Source of the DNA: Thermoplasmata archaeon
GTDB lineage: Archaea > Thermoplasmatota > Thermoplasmata > Lutacidiplasmatales > UBA184
NCBI GenBank assembly: GCA_030037695.1
Contig: JASHQF010000148.1
Coordinates: 1 to 14,308 of the forward strand
DNA length: 14,308 bases
Direction of reading: 5' to 3'
Positions 1 to 5,907 of the stretch are shown here, piece after piece. Both the position numbers and the translations under genes were made by a program. The first letter of the stretch is position 1. Each line of letters begins with the position of its first letter. The notes beneath the pieces were generated by a model. It did no database searches. It was not told where the DNA came from and saw only the letters and a program-made list of their open reading frames with translations.

Positions 1-695
1 TCCGGGTGGAGCCGCTGGCGGATGCGGTCGACGACCCGGGCCTTCGCCACGATCCAGGCGGGGTCGAACTTCGCTCGCTCCGAGATCCGGATCGAGACCG
101 CCTTGTCGCGAACCTCCACATGGAAGTCGCGCACGTGGCCGTACTGCAGCTCGACGATGGCGCGGGCCTGGTCGGCCGGCTCCTCGATCTTCTCCACGAT
201 CTTGAACTTCGCGCGGACCCGGCGGCCCGCGAACGGGGGGTTGAAGTCGAGGCGCACCCGCGCCTCGGTCAGCGTGACGACGCGGCCCCGGCGTCCCTCG
301 ATCGTCAGCACGGAGCCGAGCTCGAGATGCGCGTCCTCGCGGCGCATCTCGGGCAGGCGCTGGATCTCGTGCCGGGAGAACAGCTCGATCAGGTCCGGAT
401 CGCGCTCGCCGAACGCCTCCGCCGGGGCGAACTCCTTGTCGAACTCCCGGCCGATCGGAGCCCCCACGAGCGCGGTCTCGATCCCGCGGGGCAGCATCTC
501 CCCGCCGATCTCGTGCGGCCGGGGACCCCAGACGTGCCCTTCGAGGTGCGGGTAGCCCGCCGCCTGGGCGACCTCCTCGCGCGTCGTATCGAGGAGCTCG
601 GTCTTGCCGGCCGCCTCCGCCCAGAGCTCGTAGTCCAGCTGAACGAGGTCCCCCGCGTTCGTGACGGCGTGGCCTTCCGTCCCCGGTGAGGTCAT
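1..695 (-). CDS. FKBP-type peptidyl-prolyl cis-trans isomerase, long archaeal form (C-terminus off the left edge)
   Basis: Prolyl cis-trans isomerase and chaperone of the SlyD-like archaeal FKBP class, probably cytosolic since no signal peptide is visible. The gene starts with the ATG at 695-693, and 231 codons lie in the window without a stop, so the end is missing. The FKBP core is visible as QLDYEL (19-24), LLDTT (34-38), LPRGIETALVG (68-78) and the AFGERDP element (94-100). The insert-in-flap region follows, from about 101 to 150. The fold closes with FNPPFAGRR (151-159), matching the FNHPLAG motif of archaeal long FKBPs. A C-terminal domain from about 170 onward, as in other long archaeal FKBPs, continues off the edge. 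The usual IPG of the active-site segment reads LPRG here. A promoter-like box lies 27 nt upstream. The epimerase gene upstream is in the same direction. The family call is firm; the client range is unknown. Confidence 0.9.
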   Translation of the reverse strand, partial: MTSPGTEGHAVTNAGDLVQLDYELWAEAAGKTELLDTTREEVAQAAGYPHLEGHVWGPRPHEIGGEMLPRGIETALVGAPIGREFDKEFAPAEAFGERDPDLIELFSRHEIQRLPEMRREDAHLELGSVLTIEGRRGRVVTLTEARVRLDFNPPFAGRRVRAKFKIVEKIEEPADQARAIVELQYGHVRDFHVEVRDKAVSIRISERAKFDPAWIVAKARVVDRIRQRLHP

Positions 696-718
696 CGACC
701 CCGCGGAAAGGGCTCGTT

Positions 719-725
719 GGATAAC
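719..725 (-). promoter_or_regulatory. TATA-like box for the FKBP gene
   Basis: The coding-strand sequence AAACGTTATCC has its AT-rich core centred about 27 nt before the ATG at 695. That spacing fits leaderless archaeal transcription. The same GTTATC core occurs at similar spacing before the CysRS and exporter genes. It lies between this gene and the stop of the epimerase gene at 761. Confidence 0.5.
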
Positions 726-760
726 GTTTGCTTCGAGGAGAGAGGTCGGCCCGCGACCCG

Positions 761-1804
761 CTAGCGGCCCCGGCCCGCCGGACGACGGGAGGAGCGGGGC
801 GGCGGGGCCCCGGTATCGGGGGACGGTCCGCGCGGGGCGCCGGTACCGGCCCGCCGCGCGAGCATCTCCGCGATCGTCCGGTCGATCGCGCCCGAGCTGG
901 ACGTGCTCGGCGTCCAGCCGAGGGCCGCGATCCGGTCGATCGCGAGCAGCTGCTGCGGGACGTCGCCCGCCCAGCCGATCTCCCCGCCGCTGTACTCGAT
1001 CCGCGCCCGGCCCCCGTGCGCCGCCACGACCTTCTCGGCGATCTCCCGCACGGGGGTCCGGTCGCGCGCCCCGAGGTTGAAGAGGTTCACCGGCGCGTTC
1101 GCCCGCTCGGTCGCGAGGAGCATCCCGCCCACGCAATCCTCGGTCCTGAGGTAGCTCTTGGCCTGGCGCCCGTCCCCGAGGACGGTGAGCCGCTCCGGGT
1201 CGCGCGACAGCTTCTCGAACAGGTCGTGGAGGATCCCGTGGTTCATCCGGCCGTCGATCACGTTGGCGAACCGGAACAGCCAGGCGCGCAGGCCGTAGCA
1301 CCGGGCGTAGGCGGAGACGAGCCCCTCGGCGGCGAGCTTCGCCGCACCGTAGATCGACTCCGGCAGGAGCGGACCGTACTCCTCGGGCGTGGGCTGGACC
1401 GCGGCCCGGCCGTAGACGACGCTCGACGAGGAGAAGACGACCCGGCCGACGTCCCATCGGCGCGCCGCTTCGAGGACGTGGAACGTCGCGAGCACCCCGT
1501 TCTCGAGGTCGAGGCGGGGCTCCGCGACCCCGCGCCGGACGTCCGCGATCGCCGCGAGGTGCCAGAGCTCGCTCGCCCCACGGAATCGCTCCGACCAGCT
1601 CGCGGGGTGGGCGAGGTCCGCGATCGTGAGCTCGATCGCCCCGCCCGGCCGGGAGGGGGGCAGCTGCTCCCGCCGTCCCGAGGAGAGGTTGTCGAGGACC
1701 CGCACCGGGCGGCCCCGCTCACTGAGCGCGCCGACGAGGACCGAGCCGATGGCGCCGGCCCCACCGGTGACGACCGCCGGACCGTCGACGGCCGGTTTCG
1801 TCAT
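761..1804 (-). CDS. NAD-dependent epimerase/dehydratase (UDP-glucose 4-epimerase-like, extended SDR)
   Basis: An extended short-chain dehydrogenase/reductase acting on a nucleotide sugar, most like UDP-glucose 4-epimerases or dTDP-sugar dehydratases; it would supply sugars for glycans. The N-terminal Rossmann motif is TGGAGAIG (13-20), followed by an acidic residue in VLDNL (36-40) that fits NAD binding. SSSSVVYG (125-132) supplies the Ser, and Y152 with K156 in SIYGAAK forms the YxxxK pair. The substrate half contains FRFANVIDGR (177-186) and SYLRTEDC (217-224). At 347 aa it is slightly longer than the usual 310-330; the excess is a Pro/Arg/Gly-rich tail after about residue 318, which may be unstructured. 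A strong TATA box lies 32 nt upstream. The exact substrate cannot be read from the sequence. Confidence 0.88.
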   Translation of the reverse strand: MTKPAVDGPAVVTGGAGAIGSVLVGALSERGRPVRVLDNLSSGRREQLPPSRPGGAIELTIADLAHPASWSERFRGASELWHLAAIADVRRGVAEPRLDLENGVLATFHVLEAARRWDVGRVVFSSSSVVYGRAAVQPTPEEYGPLLPESIYGAAKLAAEGLVSAYARCYGLRAWLFRFANVIDGRMNHGILHDLFEKLSRDPERLTVLGDGRQAKSYLRTEDCVGGMLLATERANAPVNLFNLGARDRTPVREIAEKVVAAHGGRARIEYSGGEIGWAGDVPQQLLAIDRIAALGWTPSTSSSGAIDRTIAEMLARRAGTGAPRGPSPDTGAPPPRSSRRPAGRGR

Positions 1805-1831
1805 CGGTCGCCGCCGCGCACCCGCACAAGT

Positions 1832-1839
1832 CTATATAT
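1832..1839 (-). promoter_or_regulatory. TATA box (CATATATAG on the coding strand) for the epimerase gene
   Basis: This is the clearest TATA element in the window, in an otherwise GC-rich gap (1805-1888). On the minus strand it reads CGCATATATAGAC, centred about 32 nt before the ATG at 1804, consistent with a leaderless or very short-leader transcript. Because TATATA is self-complementary it could also serve the plus-strand gene at 1889, but the spacing there (about 53 nt) would require a leader of roughly 25 nt. Confidence 0.7.
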
Positions 1840-1888
1840 GCGAACGACCCCCTAAACTCCTCCTACCCTCGCCGGTACGCGCACGGGC

Positions 1889-2113
1889 ATGCGAACGTAC
1901 GTTCGGATGACGTTCCATTCGGAGGGGGCGAGCCCCCTCAAGGTCCTGGAGACGATGCACGCCCTCGGGTTCGAGGAGTCGATGGGGATGCACGACTTCG
2001 TCTACAAGTGGAAGGACAAGACCGCCATCGCCGACGTGCTCCGGCTGATCGGCGAGATGCACCAGCAACTGAAGGGTCTCGACGTCGGGTACGAGATCAC
2101 GACGATCACCTAG
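1889..2113 (+). CDS. Small conserved-looking protein of unknown function (74 aa)
   Basis: I do not recognise this family. The protein has no signal peptide or membrane segment and no cysteines. By eye the secondary structure alternates: strand TYVRMTF (3-9), helix SPLKVLETMHALGF (15-28), strand DFVYKW (36-41), helix TAIADVLRLIGEMHQQL (45-61), strand VGYEITTI (66-73). This resembles a small ferredoxin-like alpha/beta fold of the ACT or Lrp-effector kind, which is inference only. Its codons look like those of its neighbours, and it is a clean open frame on the same strand as two following genes, so it is probably real. The winged-helix gene begins 15 nt after its stop, suggesting co-transcription. 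A 14-bp perfect palindrome covers its first codons. Confidence 0.75.
   Translation: MRTYVRMTFHSEGASPLKVLETMHALGFEESMGMHDFVYKWKDKTAIADVLRLIGEMHQQLKGLDVGYEITTIT
1892..1905. promoter_or_regulatory. Perfect 14-bp palindrome CGAACGTACGTTCG over the first codons of the 74-aa gene
   Basis: The sequence equals its own reverse complement and starts 3 nt after the A of the start codon at 1889. A site here, just downstream of the likely transcription start and next to a small DNA-binding protein gene, could be an operator for autoregulation. It could also be a chance product of codons CGA-ACG-TAC-GTT-CG. A shorter GAAC-C-GTTC element lies between the PCNA TATA box and start (3865-3873). Confidence 0.3.
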
Positions 2114-2120
2114 CCGCCCC

Positions 2121-2125
2121 GGAGG
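2121..2125 (+). promoter_or_regulatory. Shine-Dalgarno-like GGAGG before the winged-helix gene
   Basis: GGAGG sits in the 15-nt gap after the 74-aa gene, 3 nt before the ATG at 2129. The spacing is short for a ribosome binding site. It is nevertheless the clearest such motif in the window, and it fits translation of an internal gene on a shared transcript, unlike the leaderless-looking first genes. Confidence 0.45.
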
Positions 2126-2128
2126 GCG

Positions 2129-2521
2129 ATGGCTGCGCAGGACATGTCCCGCATCGAACGGATCCTCCTGCTCCACCTGCTCGACCATCGCGGCCAGCAG
2201 GTGCGGTTCGAGGCGTCCCAGTGGACGACCGAGTTCGGGATCCTCCGCCGCTTCGCCGAGGAGGACCCGCTCGCGCTCCGGGGCGCGCTGCGCTCGCTCG
2301 AGATGGCGCGGATGATCTACCAGCGGACCCAGTACGTGGTCGGGTATTCCGAACCGAAGCACGTCTACTCGCTCACGCCGACCGGCCACCGCAAGGCGCT
2401 CGAGTACCAGACGGTCGGCGGCGAGGAGCCCCGACGGTCCGGCAACGACGGCGAGGCGTCGGGCGCGCCCGGCGGACGGGGCGGGCGCCGAGGGGCCGAG
2501 CGGCTCGCCCCCCCCTCGTAG
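2129..2521 (+). CDS. Small winged helix-turn-helix protein, putative transcription regulator
   Basis: A 130-aa protein whose first 90 or so residues look like a PadR/MarR-like winged helix. Helix ERILLLHLLDHRG (10-22) is followed by two more helical stretches, FGILRRFAEEDP (36-47) and LALRGALRSLEMARMIY (48-64). A wing then ends in VYSLTPTGHRKALEY (79-93), the typical end of a winged-helix domain with a following helix. Residues from about 95 on are Gly/Arg/Ser/Pro-rich and probably disordered. No effector domain is present. It follows the 74-aa gene by 15 nt and precedes the acetyltransferase by 7 nt, so the three may share one transcript. An alternative start at Met6 (2144) is possible, but GGAGG favours 2129. 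Target genes are unknown. Confidence 0.72.
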   Translation: MAAQDMSRIERILLLHLLDHRGQQVRFEASQWTTEFGILRRFAEEDPLALRGALRSLEMARMIYQRTQYVVGYSEPKHVYSLTPTGHRKALEYQTVGGEEPRRSGNDGEASGAPGGRGGRRGAERLAPPS

Positions 2522-2528
2522 ACCGACG

Positions 2529-3080
2529 ATGGTGACCCTGGAGGGACGGGTCGTTCGGCTCCGTCCGGTCGCGCCCGGCGAGCGGGCGACGATCGCGGAC
2601 TGGTACCGCGATCCGGAGCTCGTGGCGCCGTACGATCGCTTCGCCGCGGAGACCGACGAGGAGTTCGCCCGGTCGTTCGAGACGGAGAGCGGGGACGACC
2701 GCTCGCTCGCCCCCCGCTGGGCGATCGAGCGTCGGGTGGAAGGGGACCTGGTCGGGGTCGTCGGCTACTACGCGCCGCACCCGGTGCTCGAGTTCCTCGA
2801 CGTCTGGTACCTGGTCGCCGTCCGCGAGGCGCGTGGCCAGGGCGTCGGCCGCGAGGCCGTGGAACTGCTGGTCGACCAGCTGTTCCGGACGCGACCGGTC
2901 GAGCGGATCGGCGCGACGTGCGACGTGGAGAACGCGGCGTCGTACCGGCTCCTCGAGGCGATCGGGTTCCGCCGGGAGGGGACGCTCCGGTCGGCGCTCT
3001 ACCACCACGCCCGGTGGCACGACGTCCTCGTCTACGGGCTCACGCGGGCGGAGCGGTCGGGCCGGGCGGCCCGAGGGTGA
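2529..3080 (+). CDS. GNAT-family N-acetyltransferase (RimJ/RimL-like)
   Basis: An acetyl-CoA-dependent N-acetyltransferase, probably cytosolic, of 183 aa, the usual size for the RimJ/RimL-like branch. The N-terminus opens with LEGRVVRLRPV (4-14), typical of this branch. The acetyl-CoA pyrophosphate-binding loop is RGQGVGREA (102-110), preceded by strand VWYLVAV. The C-terminal segment CDVENAASYRLLEAIGF (131-147) and the following REGTLR match the conserved N..S..lle..GF..EG..R end of the family. The substrate could be a ribosomal protein N-terminus, an amino acid or a small amine; the sequence does not decide. It starts 7 nt after the winged-helix gene. Its last 41 bp overlap the 3' end of the convergent alaX gene. 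The C-terminal tail after about residue 173 is Arg/Gly-rich. Confidence 0.88.
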   Translation: MVTLEGRVVRLRPVAPGERATIADWYRDPELVAPYDRFAAETDEEFARSFETESGDDRSLAPRWAIERRVEGDLVGVVGYYAPHPVLEFLDVWYLVAVREARGQGVGREAVELLVDQLFRTRPVERIGATCDVENAASYRLLEAIGFRREGTLRSALYHHARWHDVLVYGLTRAERSGRAARG

Positions 3081-3798
3081 ACGCGAGGCGCACCCCGCCG
3101 TCGGGAAGGTCGGTGGGCGCGCGGAGCTCGACCGGGCCGATCTCGCCGGTCGATCGGAGGTGCGTACCGCCGCACGGGCAGAGGTCGAGCCCGTCGATGT
3201 CGATGACCCGGACGGGATCGATCCCGGGCGCGAGCGAGACGAGACCGGAGCGCGCCGAGAGCGGGTGGCGGTCCCAGTCGGCGCGCGGCACCTGACGGAT
3301 CGTCACCGCGCGGGGCCGAACGGCCGCGTCTTCGAGGTCCGCTCGGAGCGTTCCGAGCAGCTCCGCCGGGAACGGACGCTCCAGATCGAGCACGGCCTGG
3401 GTGCCCGAGAACGACGCCCGCCGGGTACGGATCCCCGTCCGGGAGAAGATCCGCGCGCTCAGGAGATGCTGGCCGGTGTGCATCCGCATGTGACGATGCC
3501 GGCGCTCCCAGTCGATCGCGCCGTCGACCTCGATCCCCGCCCGCAGGGCGCGGAGCGCCTCCGCCGGCCCGCGGAGGCGATGGACGACCGAGGCCCCCGA
3601 TTTGCTCACGTCGGTCACCTCGATCCGGCTCCCGCCGGGCACGGAAAGGGACCCGAGATCGCTCGGCTGGCCGCCCCCCGTCGGATAGAAGTACGTCCGG
3701 TCGAGCACGACGCCTCCGGGGGGCAGCGCGACGACCCGGGCCCGGAACTCGCGCACGTACGCCTCGTCGATCGACGCGAGGTAGGCGAGCACTGTCAC
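3040..3798 (-). CDS. alaX: Alanyl-tRNA editing protein AlaX (AlaX-M-like)
   Basis: A free-standing homologue of the AlaRS editing domain that hydrolyses mischarged Ser- or Gly-tRNA(Ala) in the cytosol. I choose the GTG at 3798-3796, giving 252 aa, because the open frame upstream to 3852 encodes only a basic Pro/Arg stretch and would run past the likely promoter. With this start, the N-terminal beta-barrel holds YFYPTGGGQPSDLG (36-49), the conserved Gly-rich motif of AlaX-M and AlaRS. The zinc site is HTGQH (107-111) plus CGGTH (209-213), the classic HxxxH and CxxxH pairs. Length and the N-terminal domain fit the medium AlaX-M type rather than the short AlaX-S. It diverges from PCNA across 95 bp and overlaps the acetyltransferase gene by 41 bp tail to tail. 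Confidence 0.92.
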   Translation of the reverse strand: MTVLAYLASIDEAYVREFRARVVALPPGGVVLDRTYFYPTGGGQPSDLGSLSVPGGSRIEVTDVSKSGASVVHRLRGPAEALRALRAGIEVDGAIDWERRHRHMRMHTGQHLLSARIFSRTGIRTRRASFSGTQAVLDLERPFPAELLGTLRADLEDAAVRPRAVTIRQVPRADWDRHPLSARSGLVSLAPGIDPVRVIDIDGLDLCPCGGTHLRSTGEIGPVELRAPTDLPDGGVRLAFTLGPPGPTAPPA

Positions 3799-3824
3799 AG
3801 CCCGCCCGACGCGCCGCCGCGGAA

Positions 3825-3833
3825 ACCGTTTTC
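3825..3833 (-). promoter_or_regulatory. Possible TATA-like box for alaX, inside an inverted repeat
   Basis: The coding strand reads GAAAACGGT about 31 nt before the GTG at 3798. It lies within GGAAACCGTTTTCC (3821-3834), which has 5-bp inverted arms (GGAAA/TTTCC) around a 4-nt centre. The element is weak, but its spacing supports the internal GTG start. Confidence 0.35.
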
Positions 3834-3853
3834 CCGGCGGGGCCCGTGGCAAC

Positions 3854-3860
3854 CTTTTTA
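3854..3860 (+). promoter_or_regulatory. TATA-like box (CTTTTTA) for the PCNA gene
   Basis: This is an AT-rich run in a GC-rich gap, centred about 37 nt before the PCNA ATG at 3894, implying a leader of about 10 nt. GAAC-C-GTTC (3865-3873), a short inverted repeat, lies directly downstream in the position of an operator. It is the only T-run in the alaX-PCNA gap. Confidence 0.5.
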
Positions 3861-3893
3861 GAGCGAACCGTTCTCCCGCGCGAAGGACTCGCG

Positions 3894-4625
3894 ATGTTCA
3901 AACTCCGCATCAAGATGGAGACCCTCCGCGAGGTCGTCGAGGTCGTCTCCACCCTCGTGAGCGAAGTGAAGCTCGGGCTCTCCAAGGACGGCCTCGAGGC
4001 GAAGGCGGTCGACCCGTCGCACGTCGCGATGCTCGTGCTCAAGCTCCAGAAGGCGGCGTTCGAGGAGTTCACGGGCGAGCCGACCGAGGTGGGCGTCGAC
4101 GTCGAGAAGCTCAAGGAGGTGCTCCGGCTGTCGAAGCCGGGCGACCTCATCGACATCCAGTACGACGGGAAGAACCGGCTCGTCGCCTCGGTGGGCCGCG
4201 TGACCCGTCAGATGGCGATCGTCGACCCGGCGGGGATCACGGACCCCAAGGTGCCGAACGTGAGCCCGCCGGCGAGCGTCACCGTGAAGACGGAAGACAT
4301 GCGCCAGGGGATCCGGGGGAGCGAGAGCTTCACCGACCATGTGACGCTGACCCTCGAACCGGACGCGTTCACCATGCACTCGGAAGGGGACACCGACCGG
4401 CTCGACCTCAGGATCCCGAAGGACACGCTCCCGAAGCTCGACGTGAAGGAGTCGGTGAAGAGCATGTACCCCCTCGATTTCTTCTCGGCGATGGTGAAGT
4501 CGATCTCCTCGGAGGAGACGACGCTGCACGTCGGCAACGAGTACCCGCTCAAGATCGAGTTCGCGATGGGCTCCGGGCGCGGCGAGGGTCGCTACCTCCT
4601 CGCCCCGCGGGTCGAAGAGGACTGA
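3894..4625 (+). CDS. pcn: DNA polymerase sliding clamp PCNA
   Basis: A homotrimeric ring-forming processivity factor that tethers DNA polymerase, ligase, Fen1 and other proteins to DNA. The ATG at 3894 gives 243 aa, the normal archaeal PCNA length; an in-frame GTG at 3846 would overlap the TATA-like box and is rejected. Recognisable segments are the opening FKLRIKMETLREVVEVVSTLV (2-22), AVDPSHVAMLVLKL (38-51), the interdomain connecting loop around 115-130 (DPKVPNVSPP), YPLDFFSAMVKSI (192-204), and the C-terminal YPLKIEFA (217-224) and YLLAPRVEED (234-243) with the LAPR-E motif that contacts PIP-box partners. It is divergent from alaX and followed by a thiolase with its own TATA-like box, so it may be monocistronic. 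One copy is seen in this window; others could exist elsewhere. Confidence 0.97.
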   Translation: MFKLRIKMETLREVVEVVSTLVSEVKLGLSKDGLEAKAVDPSHVAMLVLKLQKAAFEEFTGEPTEVGVDVEKLKEVLRLSKPGDLIDIQYDGKNRLVASVGRVTRQMAIVDPAGITDPKVPNVSPPASVTVKTEDMRQGIRGSESFTDHVTLTLEPDAFTMHSEGDTDRLDLRIPKDTLPKLDVKESVKSMYPLDFFSAMVKSISSEETTLHVGNEYPLKIEFAMGSGRGEGRYLLAPRVEED

Positions 4626-4670
4626 GGGCGCGGCCGCGCCGTCCTCCGGCGCCGCGCGCGCCAGTCGACC

Positions 4671-4677
4671 TCATAAG
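4671..4677 (+). promoter_or_regulatory. TATA-like box (TCATAAG) for the thiolase gene
   Basis: The only AT-rich patch in the 76-bp gap between PCNA and thiolase is centred about 28 nt before the ATG at 4702. This fits leaderless initiation and a thiolase transcript separate from PCNA. Confidence 0.5.
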
Positions 4678-4701
4678 GCGAGGCCGGGTCCCCCGCGGTC
4701 C

Positions 4702-5907
4702 ATGCCGCCCTCCTCCCGACCGAGGGTCGCTGTCCTCTCGGCGGTGCGCACCCCGATCGGTCGGTACGGGGGGGCGCTGCGGAGCGTGCCGGCGCCGACG
4801 CTCGGCCGGATCGCGTCGATCGCGGCGATCGAACGCGCGGGGCTGGCCCCCCGAGAGATCGAGGAGGTCCTGTTCGGGGAGGGGATCCAGGCCGGCGTCG
4901 GCCAGAACCCGGCCCGCCAGGTGCTGCGCGGCGCGGGCATCCCCGACGACGTCGGGGCCGCCACGATCAACATGGTCTGCGGCTCCGGCCTCAAGTCGAT
5001 CCTGCTCGGGGCGGCCCAGATCCGATCCGGGGAGTTCGACCGGCTCCTGGTCGGTGGGATGGAGTCGATGTCGGGGGCGCCGTACCTGCTCCCGAGCGGG
5101 CTCCGCTGGGGCAACCCCCCGGGGCCGCACACGCTCGACGACGCGATGCAGCGGGATTCGCTGATCGACGCCTACGGCGAGCACGAGATCATGGGCCTCA
5201 CGGGCGAGCGGATCGCCCGCAAGCTGGGGCTCGCCCGCGAGGAGGTCGACCGGTTCGGCCTGCAGAGCCACCTCAGGGCCTCGGCGGCGACCGCGGACGG
5301 TGTCTTCCGGGGCGAGACGGTGCCGGTCCCGGCCGAGCTCACGCGCGAGCGGGTCCCGCTCGAGCACGACGAAGGCCCGCGCGCCGACACGACGCTCGAG
5401 AAGCTGGCGCGCCTCCCGCCCGTCTTCGCCCCCGACGGAGTGCTCACGGCGGGGAACTCCTCCAAGCTCTCGGACGGGGCCGCCGCGCTCGTGCTCGCGA
5501 GCGAGGCGGAGGTCGCCCGGCGCGGGGCGAGGCCCCTCGCCTGGATCCACTCCTGGGCGGAGAGCGGCGTTGCCCCGAGCGACGTGATGGAGTCGCCGAT
5601 CCCGACCGTGCGTCGCCATCTGGAGCGCACCGGGCTCGCCCCGGGCGACTTCGCTCGGGTCGAGCACAACGAGGCGTACGCCTCCGCTTCGATCGCGGTC
5701 CAACGGGCGTTCGGCTTCGCCGACGACCGGTTCAACGTCCACGGCGGGGCGATCGCCCTCGGCCACCCCATCGGCGCGAGCGGGGCGCGGATCGTCGTCA
5801 CGCTCCTCCACGAGCTCGCCCGCGCCCGGGGACGGCTCGGCCTCGCCACCCTGTGCATGGGCGGCGGGAACGGGCTCAGCATCGCGCTCGAGCGCGATCC
5901 GGCCTAG
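4702..5907 (+). CDS. Thiolase (acetyl-CoA C-acetyltransferase or 3-ketoacyl-CoA thiolase type)
   Basis: A cytosolic thiolase-superfamily enzyme joining or cleaving 3-ketoacyl-CoA. At 401 aa it is full length. The nucleophilic Cys is C93 in MVCGSGLKSI. N323 in EHNEAYASAS corresponds to the NEAF motif. GGAIALGHPIGASGAR (348-363) carries the catalytic H355, and C385 in LCMGGGNG is the second catalytic Cys. This Cys-Asn/His-Cys layout is that of PhaA/AtoB/FadA-type enzymes, and unlike typical archaeal SCP2-like thiolases it is not next to HMG-CoA synthase or a DUF35 protein. Small deviations include NEAYAS for NEAFAA and AGNSSKLSDG (250-259) for AGNASGLNDG. It could make acetoacetyl-CoA or act in beta-oxidation. 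Its TAG stop shares the CTAG at 5904-5907 with the stop of the convergent CysRS gene. Confidence 0.93.
   Translation: MPPSSRPRVAVLSAVRTPIGRYGGALRSVPAPTLGRIASIAAIERAGLAPREIEEVLFGEGIQAGVGQNPARQVLRGAGIPDDVGAATINMVCGSGLKSILLGAAQIRSGEFDRLLVGGMESMSGAPYLLPSGLRWGNPPGPHTLDDAMQRDSLIDAYGEHEIMGLTGERIARKLGLAREEVDRFGLQSHLRASAATADGVFRGETVPVPAELTRERVPLEHDEGPRADTTLEKLARLPPVFAPDGVLTAGNSSKLSDGAAALVLASEAEVARRGARPLAWIHSWAESGVAPSDVMESPIPTVRRHLERTGLAPGDFARVEHNEAYASASIAVQRAFGFADDRFNVHGGAIALGHPIGASGARIVVTLLHELARARGRLGLATLCMGGGNGLSIALERDPA

Noticed and set aside
3032..4156. A 374-codon minus-strand frame covering alaX and the PCNA 5' half
   Set aside because: It overlaps both recognised genes in another frame and its translation lacks any motif.
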